NCBI RefSeq assembly: GCF_020567375.1
Contig: NZ_JAJBZM010000003.1
Location: 573,333 to 637,332 of the forward strand
Origin: Janibacter melonis
GTDB taxonomy: Bacteria > Actinomycetota > Actinomycetes > Actinomycetales > Dermatophilaceae
Direction of reading: 5' to 3'
Length of the DNA stretch: 64,000 nt
Shown here: positions 17,082 to 24,357 of the stretch, piece by piece
Position numbering within the stretch: the first letter of the stretch is position 1
How the letters are laid out: each line of letters begins with the position of its first letter
Translations under genes and position numbers: made by a program
Notes under the pieces: model-generated
Told to the model about the DNA's origin: nothing
The model's input: the letters and a program-made list of their open reading frames with translations, nothing else
Databases searched by the model: none

Positions 17082-17779
17082 CGGGTGGCCTCCGGGGTCG
17101 TCGGGGCGAGGCGCTGCTCGCGCTGCCGGGCGAGCGCGGGCACGGCGCCGCGCACGAGGTCGGGCCGCGTGGCGAGCACGGCGGAGACGACGAGCGCGGT
17201 GATGACCGCCTCGCCGATGCCGATGACGGCGTGCCAGGTCACCATGAGCCCGACCATCGTGGAGAGGTCGACCGGCGCCTGACCGCCGACGGCGAAGAGC
17301 AGGGTGAAGACGAGGGCGGTCGCCGGCACGGAGACGGCCGCGGCGACGGCGGCCGCGGGGGTGACCATGGCCAGGCGGCGGGGGAGGACCGAGCGCACGG
17401 CGACGAAGACCGTCCAGCCGATCCACACGCCCGCGACGGCCATGAGCAGGACGTTGGTGCCGAGCGCCGTGATGCCGCCGTCGGCGAAGACGAGCGCCTG
17501 CACGACGAGGACGACCGTCACGGCGAGCGTCGCCACCCAGGGCCCCACGAGCACGGCGGCGAGGGCGCCGCCGAGGAGGTGCCCGCTCACCCCGACGCCG
17601 ACGGGGAAGTTGAGCATCTGCGCGGCGAAGACGAAGACCGCGACGAGCCCGGCGAGTGGGGCGGCGCGGTCGTCGAGCTCGCGCCGGGACCGGGCGAGCG
17701 AGAGGGCGATCGCGCCGGCCGCGACCGCTGCGGTCCCGACCGAGGTCGGGATGTCGAGGAAGCCGTCGGGGACGTGCAC
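17078..17779 (-). CDS. cbiM: Cobalt/nickel transporter substrate-specific component CbiM
   Basis: A 233-residue S component that binds the metal. It starts MHVPDGFLD; the conserved N-terminal Met-His-(Ile/Val)-Pro-Asp-Gly is the metal-coordinating amino terminus of CbiM/NikM, here initiated by GTG at 17779. Later motifs are FPVGVGVSGHLLGG and GIGEAVITALVV. Seven or so membrane helices are predicted. It is the first gene of cbiMNQO, divergent from bcp, with a candidate Nur box in the shared 88-nt gap. The alternative substrate is nickel, which the Nur box would favour. Confidence 0.93.
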   Translation of the reverse strand: MHVPDGFLDIPTSVGTAAVAAGAIALSLARSRRELDDRAAPLAGLVAVFVFAAQMLNFPVGVGVSGHLLGGALAAVLVGPWVATLAVTVVLVVQALVFADGGITALGTNVLLMAVAGVWIGWTVFVAVRSVLPRRLAMVTPAAAVAAAVSVPATALVFTLLFAVGGQAPVDLSTMVGLMVTWHAVIGIGEAVITALVVSAVLATRPDLVRGAVPALARQREQRLAPTTPEATR

Positions 17780-17830
17780 AGGGTCGCTCCGTCGCGTTGG
17801 GTACGTTGGCAGGTGGACCTCGAGATCTTA

Positions 17831-17847
17831 TTGCAGTTCTGTTGCAC
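17831..17847 (+). promoter_or_regulatory. Candidate Nur (nickel-responsive Fur family) box between cbiM and bcp
   Basis: TTGCAG-TTCTG-TTGCAC matches the Streptomyces Nur box tTGCaa-N5-ttGCAA with one difference in each half. It is an AT-richer island in the only upstream region of the cbiMNQO operon. In Streptomyces Nur represses nickel transport and FeSOD in response to nickel, so this site would fit nickel-controlled uptake and could also touch the divergent peroxiredoxin gene. The consensus is from memory; the match is seen. Confidence 0.45.
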
Positions 17848-17867
17848 CTAGCGAAGGGAGACGGCCG

Positions 17868-18344
17868 ATGGCCGCACGACTCAGCCCCGGGGACACCGCC
17901 CCCGACTTCACCCTCACCGACGACCGCGGCGAGCAGGTCACGCTGTCCGACCTGCGCGGTCGCAAGGTCATCGTCTACTTCTACCCGGCCGCGATGACGC
18001 CGGGCTGCACGACGCAGGCGTGCGACTTCACCGATCGCATCGACGTCCTGCAGGACCAGGGCTACACGGTCCTCGGCATCTCGCCGGACAGCCCGGACAA
18101 GCTCGCGACCTTCCGTGAGAAGGAGCACCTGCGGATCACGCTGCTCTCCGACCCCGACCGCGAGGTGATGACCCGCTACGGCGCCTACGGCGAGAAGAAG
18201 CTCTACGGCAAGACGGTCACCGGGGTCATCCGCTCGACCGTCGTCGTCGACGAGCAGGGCGAGGTGACGCACGCGATGTACAACGTCAAGGCCACCGGTC
18301 ACGTCGCGAAGATCCAGCGTGACCTCGGGCTCCAGACCGCCTGA
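17868..18344 (+). CDS. bcp: Thioredoxin-dependent thiol peroxidase (Bcp/PrxQ)
   Basis: A 158-residue atypical two-cysteine peroxiredoxin reducing hydroperoxides. The peroxidatic Cys47 and resolving Cys52 are in MTPGCTTQACDF, preceded by the usual APDFTLTDDRGEQVTLSDLRGRKVIVYFYP. GAAGGGAG supplies a Shine-Dalgarno sequence about 7 nt before ATG 17868. It is divergent from cbiM and followed 54 nt later by a DUF3618 gene, probably in the same transcript. Confidence 0.94.
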   Translation: MAARLSPGDTAPDFTLTDDRGEQVTLSDLRGRKVIVYFYPAAMTPGCTTQACDFTDRIDVLQDQGYTVLGISPDSPDKLATFREKEHLRITLLSDPDREVMTRYGAYGEKKLYGKTVTGVIRSTVVVDEQGEVTHAMYNVKATGHVAKIQRDLGLQTA

Positions 18345-18398
18345 CGCAGCCCCCATACTTGACCGCAAGTCACCGCGAGAAGGACGGACGAGCCTGAC

Positions 18399-18668
18399 AT
18401 GAGCAACACCACCCCGAGCCAGACGGCCCTGGAGAACGACATCTCGGCGCTGCGCGACCGCCTCGCCCGCTCGATCGACGAGCTGGCCGACCGCGCCGCC
18501 CCGAAGAACGTCGTGGCCCGCCAGAAGGAGTCGGCGAAGGCATCGTTCTACAACGCCACCCGAACCCCCGACGGGCAGCTGCGCACCGACCGCGTCGCGA
18601 TCGCCGCCGCCCTCGTCGTCGGCGTCGTCGCGCTGAAGATCATCTCGAGCCGCCGCAACCGCTGGTAG
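18399..18668 (+). CDS. DUF3618 family protein
   Basis: An 89-residue small protein of the actinobacterial DUF3618 family. The N-terminal half is a charged amphipathic helix (LENDISALRDRLARSIDELADRAAPKNVV) and the C-terminal half holds one predicted membrane helix (VAIAAALVVGVVALKII) ending in SSRRNRW. These proteins often lie near phage-shock or peroxiredoxin genes, but the function is unknown. An A/G-rich GAGAAGGACGGA run lies before the start. Two inverted repeats follow the stop. Confidence 0.85.
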   Translation: MSNTTPSQTALENDISALRDRLARSIDELADRAAPKNVVARQKESAKASFYNATRTPDGQLRTDRVAIAAALVVGVVALKIISSRRNRW

Positions 18669-18677
18669 GCGCGCTCA

Positions 18678-18743
18678 CCCCTTCGCCCACCAGCGCGAAG
18701 GGGGAGCACGAGGGGCCCCGGTCAGCCGACCGGGGCCCTTCGT
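18678..18743. terminator. Two consecutive hairpins after the DUF3618 gene
   Basis: First, CCCCTTCGC (18678-18686) and GCGAAGGGG (18695-18703) form an inverted pair of the recurrent octamer. Second, 18708-18723 pairs with 18728-18743 (ACGAGGGGCCCCGGTC, loop AGCC) with one G-U. Both lie between convergent genes (DUF3618 and the SGNH hydrolase), so a bidirectional terminator is the likely function. Confidence 0.75.
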
Positions 18744-18753
18744 CGTGCTCGGA

Positions 18754-19914
18754 TCAGCGACCGCCCGCGAAGGGGCCGTCCTCGCCGAAGACCCGCTCGG
18801 CGAAGCGGGTGGCGATGACCTCGTGGGTCCGCGTGTCGGGGTGGAGGGCGTCGGGGAGCGGGTGCTCGGCCTCGTCCTGCCCCCCGTAGAGCGAGAGCCC
18901 GTCGAGGAGGTGCAGGTGGGGGTCGCCCCGGCGGGTGACGACCTCGGCGAGGGCCTCGCGCACGCGGCGCAGGGTGAGCCGGCCGAGCTCGTCGCCGCCG
19001 ACCGGACCGGTGGCGACGAAGCCCACCTCACCACGCTGCAGCCGCTCGACGTCGAAGGCACCCGGGCCGGACGTGTCCTCGTGGATCGCGCAGTGGATCG
19101 GGGTGACGAGCACGAGCGACGTCGTGGGGTGGCCATCGCGGATCGTGTCGAGGAAGCCGTGCACGGCGGGCACGAAGGAGCGCAGCCGCATGACGTCGCC
19201 GTTCACGACGTTGATGCCGAGCGCGACGCTGAGGAGGTCGGCCGGGGTGTCCCGCATGACGCGGGCCATGAAGGGGTCGACGAGGGCGCTGCCGCCCAGG
19301 CCGAGGTTGCGCAGCTCGACCCCGGCGCCGCGGGCGACGAGCGAGGGCCAGGTCCGCGCGGGGGAGGTCGCGTTCGACCCCTGGCTGATCGAGCTGCCGT
19401 GGTGCAGCCAGCGTGGCCCGACGGGCTCGACCGGGGCGACCGGGGCGTCGGCGCGCAGCTCGACGAGGTCGACGACCTCGTTGTGGGGGAGCCAGAGCTC
19501 GACGCGCTTCTCCCCGGCCGGCAGCCCCTCGAAGCGCGACACGTGCGCCTCGCCCGCGCTCGTCTGCGTGCTGCGCGTCGCGAGGTCGACGAGCACGGTG
19601 TCGCCGCCCGTGAGCTCGTCCGAGGCGACGAGAGCGCCGTCGACGACGAGGTCGACCTGACCGCGCGGTCGCGGCAGCCCGCGGTAGGCGGTCCGCGTCG
19701 GGTGGGTGACGAGCTCGACGACCCCGGCGGTCGTCGTCATCGCCACCCGGACCCCGCTCGGCTGCGCCTGCATCGAGAGCAGCTGCGGGTCGGGGAAGCG
19801 CGTCGTGACGTCCTCGGGCAGGCGGTGCGGGCGCAGCCCGCGAGACGTCGTCTCGAGGTGGTCGTGGCCGCGGACCAGGCCGGGGGCGAAGGGGACGGCG
19901 GTGACGGTGCTCAT
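18754..19914 (-). CDS. SGNH/GDSL-type hydrolase family protein
   Basis: A 386-residue cytoplasmic-looking esterase-like protein with no signal peptide. An N-terminal jelly-roll-like beta domain (to about residue 180) precedes an SGNH domain: block I HHGSSISQGSN with the nucleophile serine, block II Gly in NLGLGGSALV, block III near ALGINVVNGD with the Asn, and the C-terminal Asp-His in DALHPDTRTH. ATG 19914 is preferred for a GAGGAG Shine-Dalgarno 10 nt upstream; the in-frame 29-residue extension runs through the tRNA-Lys terminator and is not credible. Substrate unknown (carbohydrate or lipid ester). Confidence 0.82.
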   Translation of the reverse strand: MSTVTAVPFAPGLVRGHDHLETTSRGLRPHRLPEDVTTRFPDPQLLSMQAQPSGVRVAMTTTAGVVELVTHPTRTAYRGLPRPRGQVDLVVDGALVASDELTGGDTVLVDLATRSTQTSAGEAHVSRFEGLPAGEKRVELWLPHNEVVDLVELRADAPVAPVEPVGPRWLHHGSSISQGSNATSPARTWPSLVARGAGVELRNLGLGGSALVDPFMARVMRDTPADLLSVALGINVVNGDVMRLRSFVPAVHGFLDTIRDGHPTTSLVLVTPIHCAIHEDTSGPGAFDVERLQRGEVGFVATGPVGGDELGRLTLRRVREALAEVVTRRGDPHLHLLDGLSLYGGQDEAEHPLPDALHPDTRTHEVIATRFAERVFGEDGPFAGGR

Positions 19915-19957
19915 CGGGTCGGCTCCTCGGGGCGGGACGTGTCGGGCGGGACGACGA

Positions 19958-19986
19958 AAGGGCCCCGGTCGTCGACCGGGGCCCTT
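19958..19986 (-). terminator. Terminator hairpin of tRNA-Lys
   Basis: AAGGGCCCCGGT (19958-19969) pairs with ACCGGGGCCCTT (19975-19986) around a 5-nt loop CGTCG, immediately 3' of the tRNA-Lys gene on the minus strand. It resembles the hairpin after the DUF3618 gene (GGGCCCCGGTC core). Confidence 0.75.
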
Positions 19987-19990
19987 CGGG

Positions 19991-20066
<76 letters not shown>

Positions 20067-20133
20067 GCGAGAAGAGACAGTAGCACCGGTGCAGCGGAGG
20101 GTGAAATCGGCTGCGGGCCCTGCCTCCTCGCGG

Positions 20134-20964
20134 TCAGCGCAGGTCGTCGTCGCGGAAGTCGTACTCGTCGTCCTGGCGCTCGCTGCGGCCTCGCAGGTAG
20201 GCCACGAGGGCGCCGAGGAGGGCCAGTCCGCCGAGGGCGACGAGCAGCCAGACCCACCAGGGGGTGCCGTCCTGGGCGCCGTCCGCGGTGCTCTCGACGG
20301 GCTCGTCGGTCGACGGGCTCGAGCTCGTCGTGCTCGGCTCGGTCGTCGTCTCGCTCGGGGTGGTCGTCGAGCTGCTGCTCGGGGTGTCGGACGTGCTCGA
20401 CGTCGAGCTGGTGGAGGACGAGCTGGAGGTCGTCGTCGAGGTCGGGGAAGGCTCGCTCGTCGAGCTGCTCGACGGCTCGCTCGTCGAGGAGGTGGAGGGC
20501 TCGCTCGTGCTCGACGTCGTCGACGGCTCGGAGGTCGAGCTGCCAGAGGGCTCCGGGTCCTCGCCGCCCGAGGACTTGTAGGTGAAGGTGTAGGACCCCG
20601 ACACCGGGTGGCCGTCGGCGCTCGTCACGCGGTAGGAGACGGTGTACGTGCCCTCGTCCATGCGCGGATCGAGGGACTGGTAGACGGTCGGGCCCTCGAC
20701 CGTGGGCTTGCCCGTGCTCGCGGTCGTGCTGCCGGACTTCACCGTCACCGAGGTGAACTGGGGGTCGATCGCCTCGTTGAAGGTCAGCGCGACCTCCGGG
20801 GGCACCGCCGTGAGCGTCGAGCCCGAGGTCGGGCTCGAGCGGACCAGCGCCGCGTGGGCCGACGCGGGCAGCGCGCCGGCGAGGGCGAGCACCGCGGCGA
20901 CGCAGGCGACGAGGGAGGCGCGCAGGGCGCTGGTGGGCGAGATGACGGCGCGAGCTGAGGTCAC
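20134..20964 (-). CDS. CopC/YobA-like copper-binding cell-surface protein with Ser/Thr-rich stalk
   Basis: A 276-residue exported protein. A Sec signal peptide (about residues 1-36, ending PASA) leaves His37 at the mature N terminus, the Cu(II) ligand position of CopC. The CopC domain follows (HAALVRSSPTSGSTL; LTFNEAIDP; ...VTSADGHPVSGSYTF) to about 133. Residues 136-228 are almost all Ser, Thr, Glu and Pro, a stalk of repeated SSTSEPS units, then one membrane helix (WWVWLLVALGGLALLGALVAYL) and an acidic tail. It is therefore anchored with the copper domain outside. GTG start. Role in copper handling inferred from the domain. Confidence 0.87.
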   Translation of the reverse strand: MTSARAVISPTSALRASLVACVAAVLALAGALPASAHAALVRSSPTSGSTLTAVPPEVALTFNEAIDPQFTSVTVKSGSTTASTGKPTVEGPTVYQSLDPRMDEGTYTVSYRVTSADGHPVSGSYTFTYKSSGGEDPEPSGSSTSEPSTTSSTSEPSTSSTSEPSSSSTSEPSPTSTTTSSSSSTSSTSSTSDTPSSSSTTTPSETTTEPSTTSSSPSTDEPVESTADGAQDGTPWWVWLLVALGGLALLGALVAYLRGRSERQDDEYDFRDDDLR

Positions 20965-21078
20965 GTGTCCATCCTGCCGCAGGCCCCTGACAGGCGCCTG
21001 CGAGGGGGTGGTCGGAGCACCCCTGACGAGCAGGTAGGATCGTCGCCGTCGTGCTGGGCGCTCCGTCCAGCAGGTCGT

Positions 21079-21155
21079 GGTGGGTGTAGCTCAGCTGGTA
21101 GAGCACCGCGTTGTGGTCGCGGGGGTCGCGGGTTCAAGCCCCGTCACTCACCCCA
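21079..21155 (+). tRNA. tRNA-His (anticodon GUG)
   Basis: The tRNA carries the extra encoded G-1 (21079) opposite discriminator C (21152), the identity mark of tRNA-His. The anticodon arm is CCGCG-TTGTGGT-CGCGG (anticodon GTG). The acceptor GTGGGTG/CACTCAC has one G-U. CCA is encoded at 21153-21155. D-arm GCTCAGCTGGTAGAGC and T-arm CGGGTTCAAGCCCCG are normal. Confidence 0.96.
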
Positions 21156-21157
21156 TG

Positions 21158-21196
21158 ACGAAGGGGACCCGGTCGAGCCGACCGGGTCCCCTTCGT
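21158..21196. terminator. Terminator after tRNA-His carrying inverted CGAAGGGG
   Basis: A perfect 17-bp stem, ACGAAGGGGACCCGGTC (21158-21174) with 21180-21196, and a 5-nt loop GAGCC start 2 nt after the tRNA CCA. The base of the stem is an inverted pair of the octamer CGAAGGGG. Confidence 0.85.
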
Positions 21197-21239
21197 GCGT
21201 CTCGTGCAGATCCCGCCCGACGCCGGCGGGGCCGACCGG

Positions 21240-21884
21240 TCAGGCTCGCGCCGAGCCGACCTGGTGGCGGGCGGCGATGCCGCGCAGGGTCTCGCTGTCG
21301 AGGCCGGGCGGGGGCACGAAGACGGCCTCGCGGTAGTAGCGCAGCTCGGCGATCGACTCGGTGATGTCGGCGAGAGCGCGGTGGCCGCCCTGCTTCTCGG
21401 GGGAGGCGAAGTAGGCGCGGGGGTACCAGCGGCGGGCGAGCTCCTTGATCGAGGAGACGTCGATGATCCGGTAGTGCAGGTGCCCGTCGAGCTCGGGCAT
21501 GTCGCGGGCGAGGAAGCCGCGGTCGGTCGCGACGGTGTTGCCGCCGAGCGGGGCCTTGCGGGCCTCGGGCGCGTGCTCGCGGACGTAGGCGAGGACCTGC
21601 TCCTGGGCGTCCTGCAGGGTCGTGCCCTCGGCGAGCTGGTCGAGCAGGCCCGAGCTCGTATGCATCTCGCGCACGAAGTCACCCATCTGGGCCAGGGCCG
21701 CCTCGGGTGGGCGGACCACGACGTCGACACCCTCGCCGAGCACCGTGAGCTCGTAGTCGGTGACGAGCGCCGCCACCTCGACGAGCGCGTCGTGCTCGAG
21801 GGACAGCCCGGTCATCTCGCAGTCGATCCAGACGATGCGGTCGTTCGTCGACCGGGCGGACGGGGCGGGCGTATCGGAGGTCAC
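21240..21884 (-). CDS. orn: Oligoribonuclease
   Basis: A 214-residue DEDDh exoribonuclease that degrades short RNAs and pGpG. The catalytic blocks are WIDCEMTGL (Asp, Glu), [17 protein letters not shown] (Asp) and [10 protein letters not shown] (His, Asp). The GTG at 21884 lies 6 nt after TAGAGT (21891-21896 on the minus strand), indicating a leaderless mRNA. It is divergent from the PrsW-like gene. Confidence 0.95.
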   Translation of the reverse strand: MTSDTPAPSARSTNDRIVWIDCEMTGLSLEHDALVEVAALVTDYELTVLGEGVDVVVRPPEAALAQMGDFVREMHTSSGLLDQLAEGTTLQDAQEQVLAYVREHAPEARKAPLGGNTVATDRGFLARDMPELDGHLHYRIIDVSSIKELARRWYPRAYFASPEKQGGHRALADITESIAELRYYREAVFVPPPGLDSETLRGIAARHQVGSARA

Positions 21885-21953
21885 GCGACGACTCTAGCCA
21901 CTGGGGTCGGCGCGGCCCGGGGCGCCGTCGGCGGGCTCGACTACCCTTCGCGC

Positions 21954-23426
21954 ATGAGTTGGCCGCAGCAGCCCCCGTCGGGCGGGCACCCCCAGCCCCC
22001 CAGTGGGCAGCCCCCGGCCCCCGGCGCCCCCGCCCGCAGCGGACCGCCCGCGCCCTCCGGCCCGCCCGCACCGAGCGGCCCGCCCGCACCGAGCGGCCCG
22101 CCCGCCCGCAGCGGTCCCCCCGCGCCGGTGTCGTCGCGCCCGGGCCCGCCCGCGCCCCAGCTCGGTCAGCACGACTGGGTCGAGCCGTACTCCGAGCCCC
22201 AGGAGCACTGGAGCAAGCCGCTCAAGGAGGCGTGGGGCTACGAGCAGCGCGGCCACCAGCAGCCCGTGCAGCAGCACTACGACCCGCAGTACGTCACCGC
22301 GCAGGCCCAGCACAACCCGACTGTGCGCCCGGGCGTGCGCCGCTGGGTCATCGGCGGGCTGATCGCGACCGCCTTCTCGGTCATCGCGCTGATGTTCGCC
22401 GCGTACTTCTCGCTGAGCTTCGGGGTCATCGCGACCCTGCTCGGCCTGCTCTTCGCGATCATCCCGCTCGGCATCGTCATCCCGATCTTCTTGTGGCTCG
22501 ACCGCTTCGAGGCCGAGCCGTGGCGCTACCTGCTCGTCGCCTTCCTCTGGGGAGCGCTCGCCGCCACGCTGCCCTCCATCGTCCTCAACACGGCGGCCAC
22601 CGTCGTCGTCGCGTCCTCGCTCGACGCGACCTCGGCCAACACGGTCGGCGCCGTCGTCGTCGCACCCCTCGTCGAGGAGACCTTCAAGGGGCTCTTCCTC
22701 GTCGTCATGCTGCTCTTCCGGCGCAACCAGCTCAACGGCCTGGCCGACGGCGTGACCTACGCCGGGCTGTGCGCGGCCGGCTTCGCCTTCACCGAGAACA
22801 TCCTCTACCTCGCCCGTGGTTACTCCGAGATGGGCGGCGAGGCCTTCGCGACGATCTTCGTGCTGCGCGGGGTCATGTCCCCCTTCTGCCACCCGATGTT
22901 CACGGCGATGACCGGCATCGGCGTCGGCCTGGCCGCGTCGACCCGCAGCACGGCCGTCAAGGTCGTCGCCCCCTTCGTCGGCTGGTGCGCCGCGGTGCTC
23001 CTCCACGCGGGGTGGAACCTCTCGGCGAGCAACGGGCTCATCGGCTTCGTCCTCGGCTACGGCGTCGGCTTCCTGCTGCTCATCGCCTTCATCATCTTCA
23101 TCGTGTGGGCGCGCGGTCGTGAGGGCCGGATCATCGGCCACTTCCTCCAGCCCTACGTGCAGACCGGCTGGCTCGCCCCCGGCGAGGTGACGATGCTGTC
23201 CTCGATGCGTCAGCGGCGCGAGGCGCGCACGTGGGCCAAGCTCAACGGCGGTCCGCAGAGCCTGAGCTCGATGCGCGCCTTCCAGGACACCGCCTCCGAG
23301 CTGGCGCTGCTGCGCGCCCGGATGCACAACCACCGGGTCGACGACGCGTCGATCTCGAAGGAGCGCGTGCTCCTGGACTCGATGACCGCCCGCCGTCGTG
23401 AGTTCGCCGGGATGTCGATCCGCTGA
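21954..23426 (+). CDS. PrsW family intramembrane metalloprotease with proline-rich N terminus
   Basis: A 490-residue membrane protein. About the first 125 residues are cytosolic and Pro/Gly rich, with imperfect tandem GPPAPSGPPAPS units. The membrane domain carries the PrsW active-site motifs: VEETFKGLFLVV (Glu-Glu, near 240), AFTENILYLARG (Glu-Asn), CHPMFTAMTG (His) and LHAGWN (His). About eight helices are predicted. A cytosolic tail of about 100 residues follows. PrsW proteins cleave anti-sigma factors or related membrane substrates; the target here is unknown. TACCCT at 21942-21947 lies 6 nt before ATG 21954 (leaderless). Confidence 0.88.
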   Translation: MSWPQQPPSGGHPQPPSGQPPAPGAPARSGPPAPSGPPAPSGPPAPSGPPARSGPPAPVSSRPGPPAPQLGQHDWVEPYSEPQEHWSKPLKEAWGYEQRGHQQPVQQHYDPQYVTAQAQHNPTVRPGVRRWVIGGLIATAFSVIALMFAAYFSLSFGVIATLLGLLFAIIPLGIVIPIFLWLDRFEAEPWRYLLVAFLWGALAATLPSIVLNTAATVVVASSLDATSANTVGAVVVAPLVEETFKGLFLVVMLLFRRNQLNGLADGVTYAGLCAAGFAFTENILYLARGYSEMGGEAFATIFVLRGVMSPFCHPMFTAMTGIGVGLAASTRSTAVKVVAPFVGWCAAVLLHAGWNLSASNGLIGFVLGYGVGFLLLIAFIIFIVWARGREGRIIGHFLQPYVQTGWLAPGEVTMLSSMRQRREARTWAKLNGGPQSLSSMRAFQDTASELALLRARMHNHRVDDASISKERVLLDSMTARRREFAGMSIR

Positions 23427-23456
23427 TCGCAGAGGGCCCGATCCCGCTGATCTCGG

Positions 23457-24137
23457 TCAGCGGAGGGTGACCACCTCGACGGGCTCGTCGGTGAGCGCGG
23501 CGACGCTCGCCCGGTGGTCCGGGCAGCGCAGGACGACGTCGGCGAGCGTCACGGCCGTCGGTCGCTCCTCGCGGGCCCGCCAGTCGACGAGCGCGGGGGC
23601 CTCGTCCGGCCCGGTGACGACGACCTCAGTGGGGTCGACGACGAGACCGTGGCCGGTGGCCTTGAGGATCGCCTCCTTGCGCGCCCAGACCTGGGCGCGG
23701 GCGGCGAGCAGCGCCTCGCCCTCGTGCCCGGCGAAGCCGTCGGCCTCCTCCGGTGCGAGCGTCACCTGGGCGAAGCCGCCGAAGTCGGCCTCCGTCACGT
23801 GCTCGACGTCGACGCCGAGCTCGGGCCCCTGGGCCACCGCGACGACGGCCAGGGCGTCCGTGTAGGACAAGGAGTACGACCACTGCGGGTGGCCGACGAT
23901 CGTCGGCTTGCCGTGCTGGGTCGAGCCGCACGTCGGGCAGTGCCGGTCGAAGGCCAGGCTCGAAGGGTCCACGCCGAGCAGGTCGCCGAGCACGCGCCGC
24001 ACGTGGGCGTGGGCGGTGACGAAGGGGGAGGGCGCGCGCTTGCGGTCGGCCCGCGCGCGCTCGGCGTCGTCGAGGAGGTCCCGCAGGGCGGGGTCGTCGA
24101 CGACCTCCGTCTCGGCGAGGCTCACACGCAGGACCAT
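23457..24137 (-). CDS. 4'-phosphopantetheinyl transferase superfamily protein
   Basis: A 226-residue Sfp-type enzyme that adds phosphopantetheine to carrier proteins. The active-site motifs are LGVDVEHV (metal-binding Asp) and WARKEAILKATGHGL (W-x2-KEA-x4-K), with a PSFSLSH-like segment QWSYSLSYTDALAVVAVA in which the usual HS is replaced by SY. CPTCGSTQHGKP gives a possible metal-binding Cys pair. ATG 24137 is preferred: CATGAT lies 7 nt upstream, and the longer frame would run into the tRNA-Arg gene. The target carrier protein is not in the window. Confidence 0.88.
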   Translation of the reverse strand: MVLRVSLAETEVVDDPALRDLLDDAERARADRKRAPSPFVTAHAHVRRVLGDLLGVDPSSLAFDRHCPTCGSTQHGKPTIVGHPQWSYSLSYTDALAVVAVAQGPELGVDVEHVTEADFGGFAQVTLAPEEADGFAGHEGEALLAARAQVWARKEAILKATGHGLVVDPTEVVVTGPDEAPALVDWRAREERPTAVTLADVVLRCPDHRASVAALTDEPVEVVTLR

Positions 24138-24199
24138 GGCTCGCATCATGGCAGGTCGTCCGCGCTCGTACACTGACCCTCGCGCGGGCACGCCCGCGA

Positions 24200-24273
24200 G
24201 CCCCCGTAGCTCAGCTGGACAGAGCAAGGGCCTTCTAATCCCGAGGTCGCAGGTTCGAGTCCTGCCGGGGGCG
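24200..24273 (+). tRNA. tRNA-Arg (anticodon UCU), with mismatched anticodon stem
   Basis: Acceptor GCCCCCG/CGGGGGC is perfect, D-arm GCTC...GAGC and T-arm GCAGG-TTCGAGT-CCTGC are normal, and the loop CTTCTAA gives anticodon TCT for AGA (and AGG). The anticodon stem A-G-G-G-C / T-C-C-C-G has only its three inner G-C pairs; 27 (A) faces 43 (G) and 31 (C) faces 39 (T). CCA is not encoded. TACACT at 24169 would be its -10. AGA is very rare here, so relaxed selection is possible. Confidence 0.88.
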
Positions 24274-24318
24274 CTGGGCGCAAGCCCCGAGTCCGTGGGG
24301 GCGCGCCAGCCAGCGAGG

Positions 24319-24353
24319 GTCGGCGGCCGGGCATCTCTGCCCGGGCCGCCGAC
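24319..24353. terminator. Terminator between tRNA-Arg and the cold-shock gene
   Basis: GTCGGCGGCCGGGCA (24319-24333) pairs with TGCCCGGGCCGCCGAC (24338-24353) with one bulged C and loop TCTC. It lies between convergent genes, ending 4 nt from the stop of the cold-shock gene. Confidence 0.75.
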
Positions 24354-24357
24354 TCGG

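Noticed and set aside
15089-17900. Cobalamin riboswitch before cbiM
   Set aside because: The upstream gap is only 88 nt and shows no B12-box-like sequence.
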